Notes: generated by a model not told the origin, from the letters alone. A DNA stretch of 64,000 nucleotides from Valencia hispanica (GCA_963556495.2 OY747706.1:59195130-59259129); one strand, 5' to 3'. Shown: positions 44,949-54,729, counted from the first letter of the stretch. Numbers and translations are program-made.

Positions 44949-45926
44949 TACAAAGCCCTTAATAATCAAGCTCCATCCTCCATCAGAGATCTGATTGTTC
45001 CATATGTTCCCAACAGAGCACTTCACTCTCAGACTGCAGGTTTACTTGTAGTTCTTAGGATTTCTAAAAGTAGAATGGGAGGCAGATCTTTTAGTTATCA
45101 GGCTCCTCTCCTGTGGAACCAGCTCCCACTTTTAGTCCGTGAGGCAGACACTCTGTTTACTTTTAAGGCCAGGCTTAAAGCTTTTCTTTTTGACAAAGCT
45201 TATAGTTAGAGTGGCTAAGGTCATCCTGAGCTATCTCTGTAGTTATGCTGTTATAGGCTTAGACGGCTGGAGGACAGACTTACCAATTTTCTTCACTCTG
45301 CTACTTCCTCTTCTACTAAAACTCTCCAGTTGTATTACAGTTCATTCTGTTATATTGACTGTTAACTTTGTTTTCTCTCAGTGTTTTTTTCTCCATAGAA
45401 AATATACCTGGTCTGGTATCCTGCTTGGCTGCAATGCCCTGTTGAATGAGGGGCATTGACTGGGATGATGCTCCCAGTAACTGAACATCCACTGTGTCCT
45501 GTTATCAACTTTTTACTTTCTGTAACATAGAAAGTACTCTTAAATCAGATCATCGGTTCCTTCTGTGTTTCTGCTCTGTCTTCTTAAACCCCCAGACGGG
45601 CGTGGCAGATAGCCGCTCCTACTGAGCCTGGTTCTGCTGGAGGTTTCTTCCTGTTAAAGGGGAGTTTTTCCTCTCCACCTTCGCTACATGCTTGCTCAGT
45701 ATGAGGGATTGCTGAAGGATTGCTGTGGTTGGCAAGTCTGCATCAACGGGGCCCAACCTCACGCCAATGACTGACGCAATCTGTTGGTATTCCTTAAATA
45801 GGAAACTTTTTAACTGATTGGAATGTTTGTATAAATGTATTGAAATTACTTCTTGTTAAGTGCCTTGCGATGACATCTGTTGTGAATATAAATAAACTGA
45901 ATTGAATTGAAAATTGAATTGAAATT

Positions 45927-46328
45927 AAATGGCTTAGCACCAAAATATGTTGAAGACCCATTGTCACCGTACCCACACCAAGACTACTCATGTCCTCCAA
46001 CTCTAGCCTACTAAACATCCTTACAATCAGAACCAAACATGGAGAAGGAGCTTTCAGTTTTTATGCTCCCCTTATCTGGAACAGACTTCCTGACGAGTGC
46101 AGAAACTTTGAACTGCTTTAGATTAGAGGCTAAAAACTCATCTGTTTAGAATTGCCTTTGAGTATCAAATGTGTTTATGCTCTCTTGTTAAATTGATGTT
46201 TCCCTTGCTTTATTGACTTTTAATTACCAATATTCTATGGTTTTTTCATTTTAATCACCAAATCATGTAAAGCACCTTGAATTACCCTGTTGTTGAAAGT
46301 GTGGTACAGAAATAAAATTGCCTTGCCT
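45927..46328 (+). mobile_element. L2-C LINE 3' fragment
   Basis: Plus-strand text matches the L2-C C-terminus (LAPKYVEDP, then FYAPLIWNRLPDEC) and its 3' UTR to AGAAATAAAATTGCCTTGCC at about 46325. It is placed directly after the L2-A4 tail. Confidence 0.82.
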
Positions 46329-46612
46329 TGGCTACAGAGATAGCTTAGGATAACCTAAGCCACTCTAAGTATAAGCTTTATCAAAAAGAAAAGCTTTAAG
46401 CCTGGCCTTAAAAGTAGAGGGTATCTGCCTCACGGATTAACTTGGGAGCCAGTTCCACAGGAGCCTGATAACTAAAATATCTGCCTCCCATTCTACTTTG
46501 AGAAATCCTAGGAACTACAAGTAAACCTGCAGTCTGAGTATAATGCTCTAAATCTTAAATTCTATTCTGGATTTAACAGGGAGCCAATGAAAGGAAGCTA
46601 AAACAAGAGAAA

Positions 46613-46870
46613 TGTCACGCGGCCCTATTCCCTCCTCATTGTCTTCACCTGTCTCTCAAACCATTCACACCTGATCTTACTCACCTCCGGCCTTTAAACC
46701 CCATCACTTCTCTCCACTCAGCGCCGGATCATTAACACAGTGTCTTCATCTCCATGGTGTGTTGTCTTCCTGCCGTTGTCCTCATCACCTCCACCTCCAC
46801 CTTTAATAAATATCCTGCACTTCCTCAGCTTCTGCGTTTGGGTCCATACTCCACACACACATCCCTGACA
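46613..46870 (+). repeat. 5' LTR of sushi-type element 1
   Basis: It runs from TGTCACGCGG to CCTGACA, has AATAAATATCC near 46806 and the 11-base GCCGGATCATT at 46723-46733 that pairs with the PBS. Confidence 0.88.
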
Positions 46871-46888
46871 GAATGATCCGGCCCTAAA

Positions 46889-47660
46889 ATGGACCCAGCA
46901 CTTGCTGCAGAGATTGCCTCCCTCCGCCAGGACATCAGGGCCAACCTGGTGAAGATCGCGGCCTCTCCTTATCTTCCTGTGTCCATCTCCGGAGCTGAGG
47001 AGTTCCTCGGAGTGCTCCCTCACTTCCGGAGTGTCTTCTCCGCCCGGGATCTCGCCGATCTGCGGCGCGAGGCGGAGAGGATTTGCTGCAGGCAGCGGTC
47101 CCACCGAGCCGGAGTTTCTGGGAGCGGGGAGAAAAGCGGCGCTCCCACATGGACCATAAATGTCGGCTGCATCTCAGCGCTGCACGCACCGCTGGTGCTC
47201 TCCCCCGCCGTCTTTGTCCCTCCTCCAGCTGGCTCTTCGGGGGCTCCTCACATCAGGGAAGAGGAGCTGTTTGAGTTTTTCTATGGGGACAAGATGGCCT
47301 ACCTCTGCTCCAGGGGAGATCTAGCGTCTCGCTGCAGACGGCAGGACCGCTGAGGTGGGGCCGCTTCTGAGGAGGAAGTCTGTGAGCCCATTCCAGTCCG
47401 TGAGCCCGTTCCAGCCTGTTGTGAGCCCGTTCCAGTCCCAACTCCAGTCCCAGAACCTGCCATCATCGTGGCTGCTGTTTCTAGCAGTCACAGCGGCATC
47501 TCTCCAGCGACCGACATTCCCCCATGGGTTGCTGGAGTCCCCGGGGAGGGTCAAGGAGGACCCGTCGCTAGAGCTCCCAGGGAGGGTCAAGGAGAACCCG
47601 TCGCTAGAGCTCCCAGGGAGGGTCAAGGAGGACCCGTCCCCGTTGCTAGAGCTCACAGGG
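46889..47660 (+). pseudogene. Non-canonical gag-like ORF of sushi element 1
   Basis: The frame begins MDPALAAEIASLRQDI, the MDPA start that sushi-class gag proteins use. It continues AEEFLGVLPHFRSVFSARDL and EEELFEFFYGDKMAYLCS and stops at 47351-47353. In another frame the text goes on with PVREPVPACCEPVPVPTPVP-like proline-rich sequence and three 36-bp repeats (47540-47660). There is no CCHC knuckle or major homology that I can see. Function unknown; only the N-terminus suggests gag. Confidence 0.6.
47540..47660 (+). repeat. Tandem 36-bp units in sushi element 1
   Basis: About three units containing GGGAGGGTCAAGGAG and CCCGTCGCTAGAG. They occupy the position corresponding to WVAGVPGEGQGGPV in element 2. 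Confidence 0.85.
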
Positions 47661-47919
47661 AGGGTCAAGGTTCTTTACATTATTACTGGAGGCCAGTTTA
47701 ATACCATCCAGATAAAGTGATTGACTAAGCAGTTTCTGAACAGTTTCTTTTTCAGAGCTTCTGGTCCAAAGGAGACAACTTCTGTCTTGTCAGAATTTAA
47801 AAGCAGAAATTTTAGTCATCCAGGTTTTTATGTCTTCCAGATGTGGAAGATAGATAGAGAAGGAACAGAGTGCGAGCGATTTAATTTCTGGTTTAATTCA
47901 ACATCAATACTTATGACTA

Positions 47920-48211
47920 TGTCACGCTGTCCTAATCACCCTCTCCTCATCATTGTCCTCACTTATGTCTCTCAAATCATTCACACCTGATCCTACTCAC
48001 CTCCTGCCTTTATTACCCGTCACTTCCCTTCACTCAGGGCCGGATCATTATTGTTGTGTTGATGCCAATGTGTTGTCCTGCCGTCTCCTTCCTGTCCGAT
48101 GTCCTGTCACCTCGTTCCTGCCGTCACCACACTATCATCATCATTAATAAATATCCTTCTCCTTTCTTCGGCGTCTGCGATTGGGTCCTTACTCCACACA
48201 CATTCCTGACA
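47920..48211 (+). repeat. 5' LTR of sushi element 2
   Basis: 292 bp from TGTCACGCTGTCC to CATTCCTGACA. It contains CCTTTATTACC upstream of GCCGGATCATT (48039-48049, presumed R start) and AATAAATATCC near 48147. Confidence 0.9.
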
Positions 48212-48212
48212 G

Positions 48213-48223
48213 AATGATCCGGC
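48213..48223 (+). promoter_or_regulatory. Self-priming primer-binding site
   Basis: AATGATCCGGC starts one base after the 5' LTR and is the exact reverse complement of GCCGGATCATT inside each LTR (48039-48049). The same pair exists in element 1 (46872-46882 and 46723-46733). This is the Tf1/sushi arrangement in which the 5' end of the RNA primes its own reverse transcription. Confidence 0.85.
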
Positions 48224-48229
48224 TGTAAA

Positions 48230-49730
48230 GATGCCCGGGATATTGCTGCCCTGCGGCAGGATGTCTGGGCCAACCTGGCCAAACGGCCCTCCCTGGGAAC
48301 TCTAGCGATGGGGACGGGCCTCTCCTCACCTTCCTGTGCGTGTCTCCGGAGCTGAGGAAATTCTTGGGGTGCTCCCTCACTTCCGGAGTGTCTTCTCTGC
48401 CTGGGATCTCGCCGCTCTGCAGAGAGGGTTCGCCAGGAGCCGTGGGACGAGATCACTGGTTCGCCCTCTCTGCCTCCACCATCTGGCCACAGTTGGCTCC
48501 TCACATCAGGGAAGACGAACTGTTTTGAGTTTTTTCATGGGGACAAGATGGCCTATCTCTGCTCCAGGGGGGATCCAGCGCCTCGCTGCAGATGGCGATG
48601 CCACCGAGGTGGGGCCGCTTCCGGGGAGGAAGTCAGAGCTGTCCGCTCACCTCCAGTCCTCCCTGCTGCGATCTGCAGAGAGCCAGTCCCTCAGTCCGCT
48701 CCTGCCAGAGAGCCAGTCAGTCAGTCCGCTCCTGCCAGAGAGCCAGTCAGTCAGTCCGCTCCTGTCAGAGAGCCAGTCAGTCAGTCCGCTCCTGTCAGAG
48801 AGCCAGTCAGTCAGTCCGCTCCTGCCAGAGAGCCAGTCAGTCAGTCCGCTCCTGCCAGAGAGCCAGTCAGTCAGTCCGTTCATGCCAGAGAGCCAGTTCC
48901 AGTTCCAGCCTCAAAGCCTGCCACCATCGGGGCTGCTGTCTTCCTGGCAGTCAGAGCGGCAGCTCTCCAGCGACTGACATTCCCCCATGGGTCGCTGGAG
49001 TCCCCGGAGAGGGTCAGGGAGGACCCGTTTCCGTCGCCTCTTCGCCGCCGACAGCTGTCGGTCGAGCCACCACACTCTACTCAGCCGGCCTCTGAGCCGC
49101 CAGAACCTTCTCAGCCGGCCGCCGAGCCACCAGACCCTACTCAGCCAGCCTCCGAGCCGCCAGACCCTTCTCAGCTCTACCCGCCAAGCCTCGTGGTCAC
49201 CGCCGACCTCCAAGCCGCCAGACCCTACTCAGACGACCTCAGAGCTGCCAAAACCTTCTCAGCCAGCCACCGAGCTGCCAGAACCTTCTCAGCCGGCCAC
49301 CGAGCCGCCTGGCTCAGCTCTACCCGCCAAGCCTCGTCGTCACCGCCGACCTCTACCGGCCAAGCCTCCTGGTCGCCGCCAACCTCTACCGGCCAAGCTT
49401 TCTCGTCGCCGCCGACCTATCGAGCTCCTCAACGGCTGCCAGGTCCTCAAGGGAGGACCACTAGGCTGTCCACCCGACCGCCGTCCAGCCAGAGGACGCC
49501 TTCCGGGCTGTCCGCCAGGTTTCCATCCTGCAAGGGGACGCCATCCAGGCCGTCCGCCAGACCTCCAGGTCCTCATTAGAAGACCACCGGGCCATCCGCC
49601 AGACTTCCAGGTCTTCAAGGGATGCCACCGGGGCCGTCCGCCAGACCTCCAGGTCCTAAGGGGCTGCCCACCTGGCCGTCCGCCAGACTTCCAGGGGCGT
49701 GCCCAAAAAGACTCGGTCCCTCCTTCTGTG
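48230..49730 (+). pseudogene. Proline-rich repeat ORF of sushi element 2
   Basis: The start codon region is damaged (DARDIAALRQDVWANLAK lacks the ATG). Pieces related to element 1 follow (SGAEEILGVLPHFRSVFSAWDL; MAYLCSRGD). Then come seven 10-residue repeats of the type REPVSQSAPA (48691-48900), a PPDPSQPASE-type repeat (49060-49300), basic RRHRRPLPAKPPGRR text, and GRPPDLQVL-type repeats to about 49700. Frames shift several times; because the repeat period is a multiple of three, more than one frame is open. No CCHC or enzyme domain is visible. The product, if once made, was a low-complexity basic, proline-rich protein. Confidence 0.65.
48691..48900 (+). repeat. Seven tandem 30-bp units
   Basis: Units starting TCAGTCCGCTCCTG repeat with an exact 30-base period, the last one diverged; an older half-copy precedes them. 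They code for a 10-residue repeat. Confidence 0.95.
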
Positions 49731-49811
49731 GGCCCCTTTTACCCACCCTGGCAAGGGTGCTTCCTTTTTCCTTTCTGGCTCCTCTCTCCACGGCGTCTGG
49801 AATCCGCCTTT

Positions 49812-49827
49812 AAAGGGGGGGGGGGGG
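49812..49827 (+). promoter_or_regulatory. Polypurine tract of sushi element 2
   Basis: AAA followed by 13 G stands three bases before the 3' LTR, where plus-strand priming is expected. Confidence 0.75.
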
Positions 49828-49830
49828 CCC

Positions 49831-50121
49831 TGGCACGCTGTCCTGATCACCCTCTCCTCATCATGGTCATCACCGGTGTCTCTCAAATCATTCAAACCTG
49901 ATCCTACTCACCTCCTGCCTTTATTAGCCGTCACTTCCCTTCACTCAGGGCCGGATCATTATTGTTGTGTTGATGCCACTGTGTTGTCCTGCCGTCTCCT
50001 TCCTGTCCGATGTCCTGTCCTCGTTCCTGCCGTCACCACCACCATCATCATTATTAATAAATATCCATCACCTTTCTTCGGCGTCTGCGATTGGGTCCTT
50101 ACTCCACACACATTCCTGACA
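49831..50121 (+). repeat. 3' LTR of sushi element 2
   Basis: 291 bp, nearly the same as the 5' LTR; the first bases are TGGCACG instead of TGTCACG. GCCGGATCATT is at 49950-49960. The LTR pair differs at several positions, so insertion is not brand new. Confidence 0.9.
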
Positions 50122-50126
50122 GACTA

Positions 50127-51555
50127 ACAATATTAACATAACTATTGATGAGATTAAATTATTTAATTGGTTAATTGGGGCACCACTCTTATATTAATGT
50201 AATATTCTGAGAATTTCCAGAGTTTCAGTCTCCTCTGAAGGATGTGAGCTCAAATGCTGTGACAAGTAACTGCAGCCAGACACTAAATAAAACAGAAAAG
50301 CTTCCCTTTAAAATATAACAGGGTTTATTAACATAATATATTAACCTTACAGCCAACTCACTGTGTCGACAATCCCATCTATTCTAATGCATACAATCTA
50401 CCGATGATCTTAGAAAAAGTATAAGAGAGAGAGAGAGAGACAGAGAGAGAGACAGAGACAGACGTTGCTCTTATCTGTCCCGTTTTCCACTCTGTGAAGC
50501 AAAGTACCACAGAACTGGACCGCATGGGCTTCTGTTACACAGAGCTCAAGTAGATACCGGACAAATGCTCTATGTGTCTGGAGAGAACACACATGGCAAT
50601 CAAATGTTTATTGGTACAGGTGCAGCTTAAGTCGGAGGGCACATGGCATGGTCACATGACAAGCACACCTGTGTGGAATACAAAATAATTGGGAGCATAG
50701 TCATCAGTCAGTGAATGAATTAACAGCTTCAAATGTCAGACTCACCTCACAGTGGAGATAATGTGGAAACAAAGGGACAATTTGCACTAGTTTTAGCAGA
50801 CGATGGACACCAAGCGACCTGGTCTAGGTGGGCAGCCAGGCCCAGACAGGTCGTGTACTGCTACATTCGGCTGACATTAACAGAATAAGAGGAAAACAAA
50901 GAAAGAATTGATATAGCACTGCTTCTAGCGACAACCAGTTTACAACACAGAGCATACAACATTCAAGGCCAGCCTGCGGCAGTGATAATTGGCAATGAGT
51001 AAACAGTGGTTTACAAGTTCACAAACTTATATCAACCAACAGAAAGACGGGATCTAACTCCTCTACCCAGACTTAGCAGAAATAAACCAGGTTTAGGATG
51101 ATTTTCTTTTGTCCACACCAGTCGATGACGAACGATGGAGAAAAGGGAACAAAAGTGTTCGAACGGTGGTAGAAACGGCCGTGCACAGCCGAGGCCAGAG
51201 ATGGATGCGTACAAATGCAGGCATTGACCAGAATCGGGCCTATCTTGGTATAGCTCAGATGCCAGCAGACTTCATAGATCCACAAACGGGAAGCCAGATA
51301 GCTTGGCGTAACACGTCAAAGTTTACAGGGGAGTTCTTTCCTGATCCAGCAGATTGGAACAAAAGAGGGAAAGTTTCTAGCAATTCAGTTGAGCTCAGCT
51401 CAGCGATGAGCAGGGGAAAGACAATTATTTCATATTCCTCCCCCTTTTATCAAATCTGCGATGTCAGCTCTGGCCACAGACCAATGAGAATGCATTGAGG
51501 GTGGCGCAAGGGATGCTGGGAGATGCAGTCTGTTCAGTTTGTGGCAAGTGAATCC
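50127..51555 (-). mobile_element. LTR-like region (minus) with promoter and PBS-like site
   Basis: In minus orientation there are a ZNF143-like motif (51511-51529, degenerate), an inverted CCAAT (51481-51485), a TATA-like GATAAAAGG (51443-51451), an AATAAACCC near 50320, and TGGTGCCCC at 50177-50185. This order suits a retroviral-type LTR followed by a PBS. A GA-rich simple repeat lies at 50426-50460. The leader beyond the PBS is cut by sushi element 2 and seems to continue at 47843-47914. No coding frame is visible. Confidence 0.4.
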
Positions 51556-52075
<520 letters not shown>

Positions 52076-52099
52076 GAGAGATATAGCTTAAAGTATATT

Positions 52100-52425
52100 T
52101 TCTTTTATTTGGCCAACATGTTTGTTCTGGCTGGAACTAATAGCTATTATTTTGGAGTGGCTGGGCCAAACTCCTGACTTGAATCCAATAAGAAATAATT
52201 TGGATGGAGCGGAAGATTAGGGTGATGCCAAAGAGGCCTTCCAACCATAAAGACTTGGAGTTCATCCTCAAAAATAAATAATCTAAATACCAGAGGAAAC
52301 ATGCAGAACACTGCTCAGTAATTATAGAAAGGAAAGGGAAGTTTGATTGCTGTAATGCCAATAAAGATTTTTTTCACTCAATGTAGAGATTGATATAAAT
52401 CTTTTTCACCATCCATTTTTAAATT
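52100..52425 (+). mobile_element. Tc1-type transposase C-terminal remnant
   Basis: Broken frames give EWLGQTPDLNPI, the catalytic-E box of Tc1 transposases (the E itself is replaced), then DAKEAFQP. It ends near AATAAAGATTTTTTTCACTC. It is short and old. Confidence 0.6.
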
Positions 52426-52447
52426 TGAAAAAAGCAAAGAATTTCTG

Positions 52448-52735
52448 TCATGATCTATGTGTCGTCTTCTTCTTCCTGTGTCTGTGTGTTTTCCCCTAAC
52501 CTGCCTACTTCCTGTTCCTCTGTTACCTGCAGCTTTTTACTCGTATCCCCAGCTGTCCTGTGTTTCCCTGATTGCCCCTTATGTATATAATTCCCCGTGG
52601 TCCTCTCATCCTTTGCTGTTGTCTCGTCTTGTCTCTTCTCGTCTCCCTCATCTGACCTCGTCTCCCTCTGGTTCTGGTTGGACGACAGTAAAGACAGCCA
52701 AAATCTTCACAGCCACCTGCATTTGGATACTTAAC
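52448..52735 (+). mobile_element. Gypsy-type LTR fragment
   Basis: It starts TGTCATGATCTATG, has TATATAATTCC at about 52579 and a long pyrimidine-rich downstream part ending CCTGCATTTGGATA. The expected ...TGACA end is missing. Confidence 0.45.
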
Positions 52736-52890
52736 TCCCATAGCTTCAGACAATTACTAAAATCTGTCATATTATTTTATCTTTTCAGATATGTCTGTCT
52801 CAGTTCCTATAAAAAACTAATTTCCTGGTTAAATGAATTTTTAAAATCTAAATCTGCTACAGGGGTATGGCTAATTTAGAATAGAATTAA

Positions 52891-53393
52891 AACATGCAGT
52901 CCGGAGTATTTGAGGGAGAGAGATTGTTTTGAATCCGACGTACCAAGGCCCCTCCCAAAACACTCCCCCTCTCCTTCCCTCCCTCCAGCCCTACTGCAGC
53001 AGTTGTGCATGCGCATCACCTGTGGCGACACAGCGAGTCAAAGAAGTAAGCAGCAAGCGCTATTGAGCACCACCCGATTGTATTTTTGCTATGGACATTT
53101 CCGAGGTGAGCAACTTCTGCATGACTGATGCTCTCTCACAATATGGCGACTGTAAACGGGAAGACACGGAGCGGTCTGTGTGCACGGCCCCATTTTCACA
53201 TGTTTGCGCGATCACCATGCAAGTTGATTGGCACCCAACAATGCGGAAACTCGAATTCTATTGGTTAAAAAAAATGTGGCGCTCAGTGTGAAATGCATAG
53301 GGATCTACGGGGGGACGGTGGGATTAAGAAGGGTTATCATTTTTAAAGATTTATAAAACTTTTATACATAAATATATTCTCCGGACTGCAGCT
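52891..53393. mobile_element. MITE-like element flanked by TTAA (503 bp)
   Basis: Inverted ends share TGCAGTCCGGAG (52895-52906 and its complement near the right end, 53379-53390). TTAA stands on both sides (52887-52890 and 53394-53397). The interior encodes nothing recognisable. TTAA duplications are used by piggyBac and Kolobok-type transposases; which of them is not decidable here. Confidence 0.7.
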
Positions 53394-53397
53394 TTAA

Positions 53398-53859
53398 ATA
53401 GAATAGAATAGAATAAAAACATCCTTTATTTTCCCACAAAGAGGAAATTCAGCTGTAACAGCAGCAAAGTGACAGATGATAGAATCATTTAGATTCAAAC
53501 AAGAGAAGTATAAAAGCAGAATTAAGAATAATAGATGCACATTAAGGACAAAATAAAATAAAAAAAACAAAATACCATGTAGTTATTTGAATGTGCAACT
53601 GAGTAGGGTAATTAAAAAACAAAAAATATTTACAGAATGTGCATGTGTAGTTGTACATTAAAAAGTAAAAGGTAAACATATTTCCAAAAAGTTTACAGAA
53701 TATAAACTGAGAAAACAGATGTGCAAATAACAGCAGGCAAATTGTTAATTAAGTGAGTCAAACGGTCCAAATTACAGCAGGGGTGTAAACATTTTTTAGA
53801 GCCAATTAATTTAGAGCTATAAATGTCAGATGTCCCCCGATGGTAGTTGTAAATGTGGT
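53398..53859 (-). mobile_element. LINE/SINE 3' end with TTCTA tail
   Basis: The plus strand begins with three AATAG/ATAGA units and then ATCCTTTATTTTCCCAC and GAGGAAATTCAGCTGTAACA, a 3'-end sequence seen repeatedly in fish genomes in reversed form. No coding part remains. Confidence 0.5.
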
Positions 53860-54102
53860 TGTCATGTTGCAATGTTGTTTATTGGATGATGATGATGATC
53901 ATGATGATGTAGCGATGAGGACAGGACACCAGACTGACATGAACGGGTAGGAAGAAACAGTATGAACTGACAGGGAGTGAGAGGAGGTGAAGGGCTTAAA
54001 AACATGAGGGAGGATTAGGATCAGATGGTGACTGGGATTGAAGACAGGTGCAGACAATGATGAGACAGGGAGTGAGCGGAGCAGAGTTAAGAGGTTCTGA
54101 CA
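53860..54102 (-). mobile_element. Short LTR-like unit
   Basis: The minus strand starts TGTCAGAACC and ends CAACATGACA, contains CCAATAAACAAC, and has the CACCTG...CTGATCCTA wording of the sushi LTRs. No matching 5-bp duplication is seen, so the limits are provisional. Confidence 0.5.
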
Positions 54103-54315
54103 ATAAATATGTATTTTTTTCAGCATTCATTAAATATTTACAAGTTGAATTGAATGTTTCTTGTGTCTGTGATGTTTTGACACTGTTCCGTGCTTGATCT
54201 TTTTTCTAAAGTGAAAAATATAACATTTTCCAACCTGGCTTGTGCCATTCAGTATTAAGACAGCTTGAAAATGTTACTGCTAAAGAAAAACAATAGACAT
54301 GAGTAAGTTGACATG

Positions 54316-54334
54316 TTTTTTCTTTTTCCTTCAG
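54316..54334 (+). promoter_or_regulatory. Splice acceptor of the tafa5 exon
   Basis: A long pyrimidine tract ends in CAG directly before the coding frame. Confidence 0.8.
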
Positions 54335-54462
54335 TTCAAATTGTCAGGAGTCGACAGTGGTGTGAGATGACTCCGTGTTTGGATGATGAGATTTGTAATC
54401 TCCTGGTCAATCAGTCGGGCTGGACCTGTACACAACTAGGAGGCCGAGTAAAGACTACTACG
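54335..54462 (+). CDS. tafa5: TAFA5 (FAM19A5)-like exon, C-terminal cysteine-rich segment
   Basis: The exon encodes QIVRSRQWCEMTPCLDD, EICNLLVNQSGWTCTQ and LGGRVKTTT in one frame (first two bases complete a split codon). This matches the C-terminus of TAFA5, whose vertebrate form has QWCDMLPC, a GWTCTQPGG box and ends KTTTVS. A strong acceptor (TTTTTTCTTTTTCCTTCAG at 54316-54334) precedes it and a GTAGGA donor follows at 54463. The donor position means the last residues (V-S-stop) come from a further exon. TAFA proteins are small secreted chemokine-like proteins expressed mainly in the nervous system. Cysteine spacing is conserved. I did not find the upstream exons in the window; they may lie outside or be missed because they are short. 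Confidence 0.88.
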
Positions 54463-54729
54463 GTAGGAGCAGAACTGTACATGAGAAATCTGAAATGTGT
54501 CTATTTGTGCTGTTATTTGTGCATGCTAGGCTTGAGATATGCCTGCAATGTGATTCAGCTCTTTTCAGGTTATGAAAGTTGTCATAATAGTATTTTTTTT
54601 CTCAAAGTTACCTTGTTTCAGTTTGATTAAACATTAAAGCAATAAAAATGAATGGCTGATCAGGAGGGTAAGATCAGACCATGCTGCAATGAACAGATAA
54701 TTTATTATAGCATACTGATTGTGAATGAA
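54463..54729 (+). other. Intron sequence after the tafa5 exon
   Basis: It begins with GTAGGA. The reading frame does run on for 50 codons without similarity, which is consistent with intron. Nothing else is recognised. Confidence 0.5.

Larger units (their letters stand above)
43046..45926 (+). mobile_element. L2-A LINE, copy A4, split by a Tc1 element
   Basis: The L2-A C-terminal coding part at 43046-43317 ([19 protein letters not shown] to FNILLLTY) continues at 44951 ([14 protein letters not shown] to FLFDKAYS) and on to the 3' tail at about 45926. The Tc1 insertion sits at the TA of the codons for T-Y. Only the last third of the element is present. Confidence 0.9.
46613..47668 (+). mobile_element. 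Sushi-type non-autonomous LTR element 1 (3' LTR missing)
   Basis: It has a 258-bp LTR (46613-46870), a self-priming-type PBS, a start codon at 46889 and about 770 bases of internal sequence, then stops in L2-A. The internal region is a diverged relative of element 2 at 47920-50121. No protease, RT or integrase is present. Confidence 0.85.
46329..47842 (-). mobile_element. L2-A LINE, copy A5, split by a sushi-type element
   Basis: L2-A coding and 3' sequence lies at 46329-46612 and resumes at 47669-47842 (around the VKNLG codons). About 265 bases of L2 present in copy A2 (12155-12420) are missing between the two parts, where the LTR element sits. Loss of that piece went together with loss of the 3' LTR. 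Confidence 0.8.
47920..50121 (+). mobile_element. Sushi-type non-autonomous LTR element 2 (complete, 2.2 kb)
   Basis: Two LTRs (47920-48211 and 49831-50121) enclose 1.6 kb of internal DNA. GACTA flanks the whole unit (47915-47919 and 50122-50126). A self-priming PBS follows the 5' LTR and a polypurine run precedes the 3' LTR. The interior encodes a proline-rich repeat protein and no pol. Small size, intact ends and lack of enzymes mean it must be mobilised by another element. Confidence 0.92.

Noticed and set aside
48647..48883. Minus-strand frame with repeated GLTDWLSGRS text
   Set aside because: It is the antisense of the 30-bp repeat; the plus strand fits the LTR element orientation.
48691..48900. 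Regular 30-bp repeats resembling a CRISPR array
   Set aside because: Units are directly adjacent without unique spacers, are coding, and lie in a eukaryotic LTR element.
49340..49618. Minus-strand frame rich in GGRPGWRP
   Set aside because: Antisense of the proline-rich repeat ORF of the sushi element.
50410..50592. GA-rich array and leucine/serine frame
   Set aside because: Simple repeat; no gene evidence.
54463..54630. Extension of the tafa5 frame past the donor for about 50 codons
   Set aside because: Begins with a consensus GT donor and has no similarity to TAFA proteins; treated as intron.
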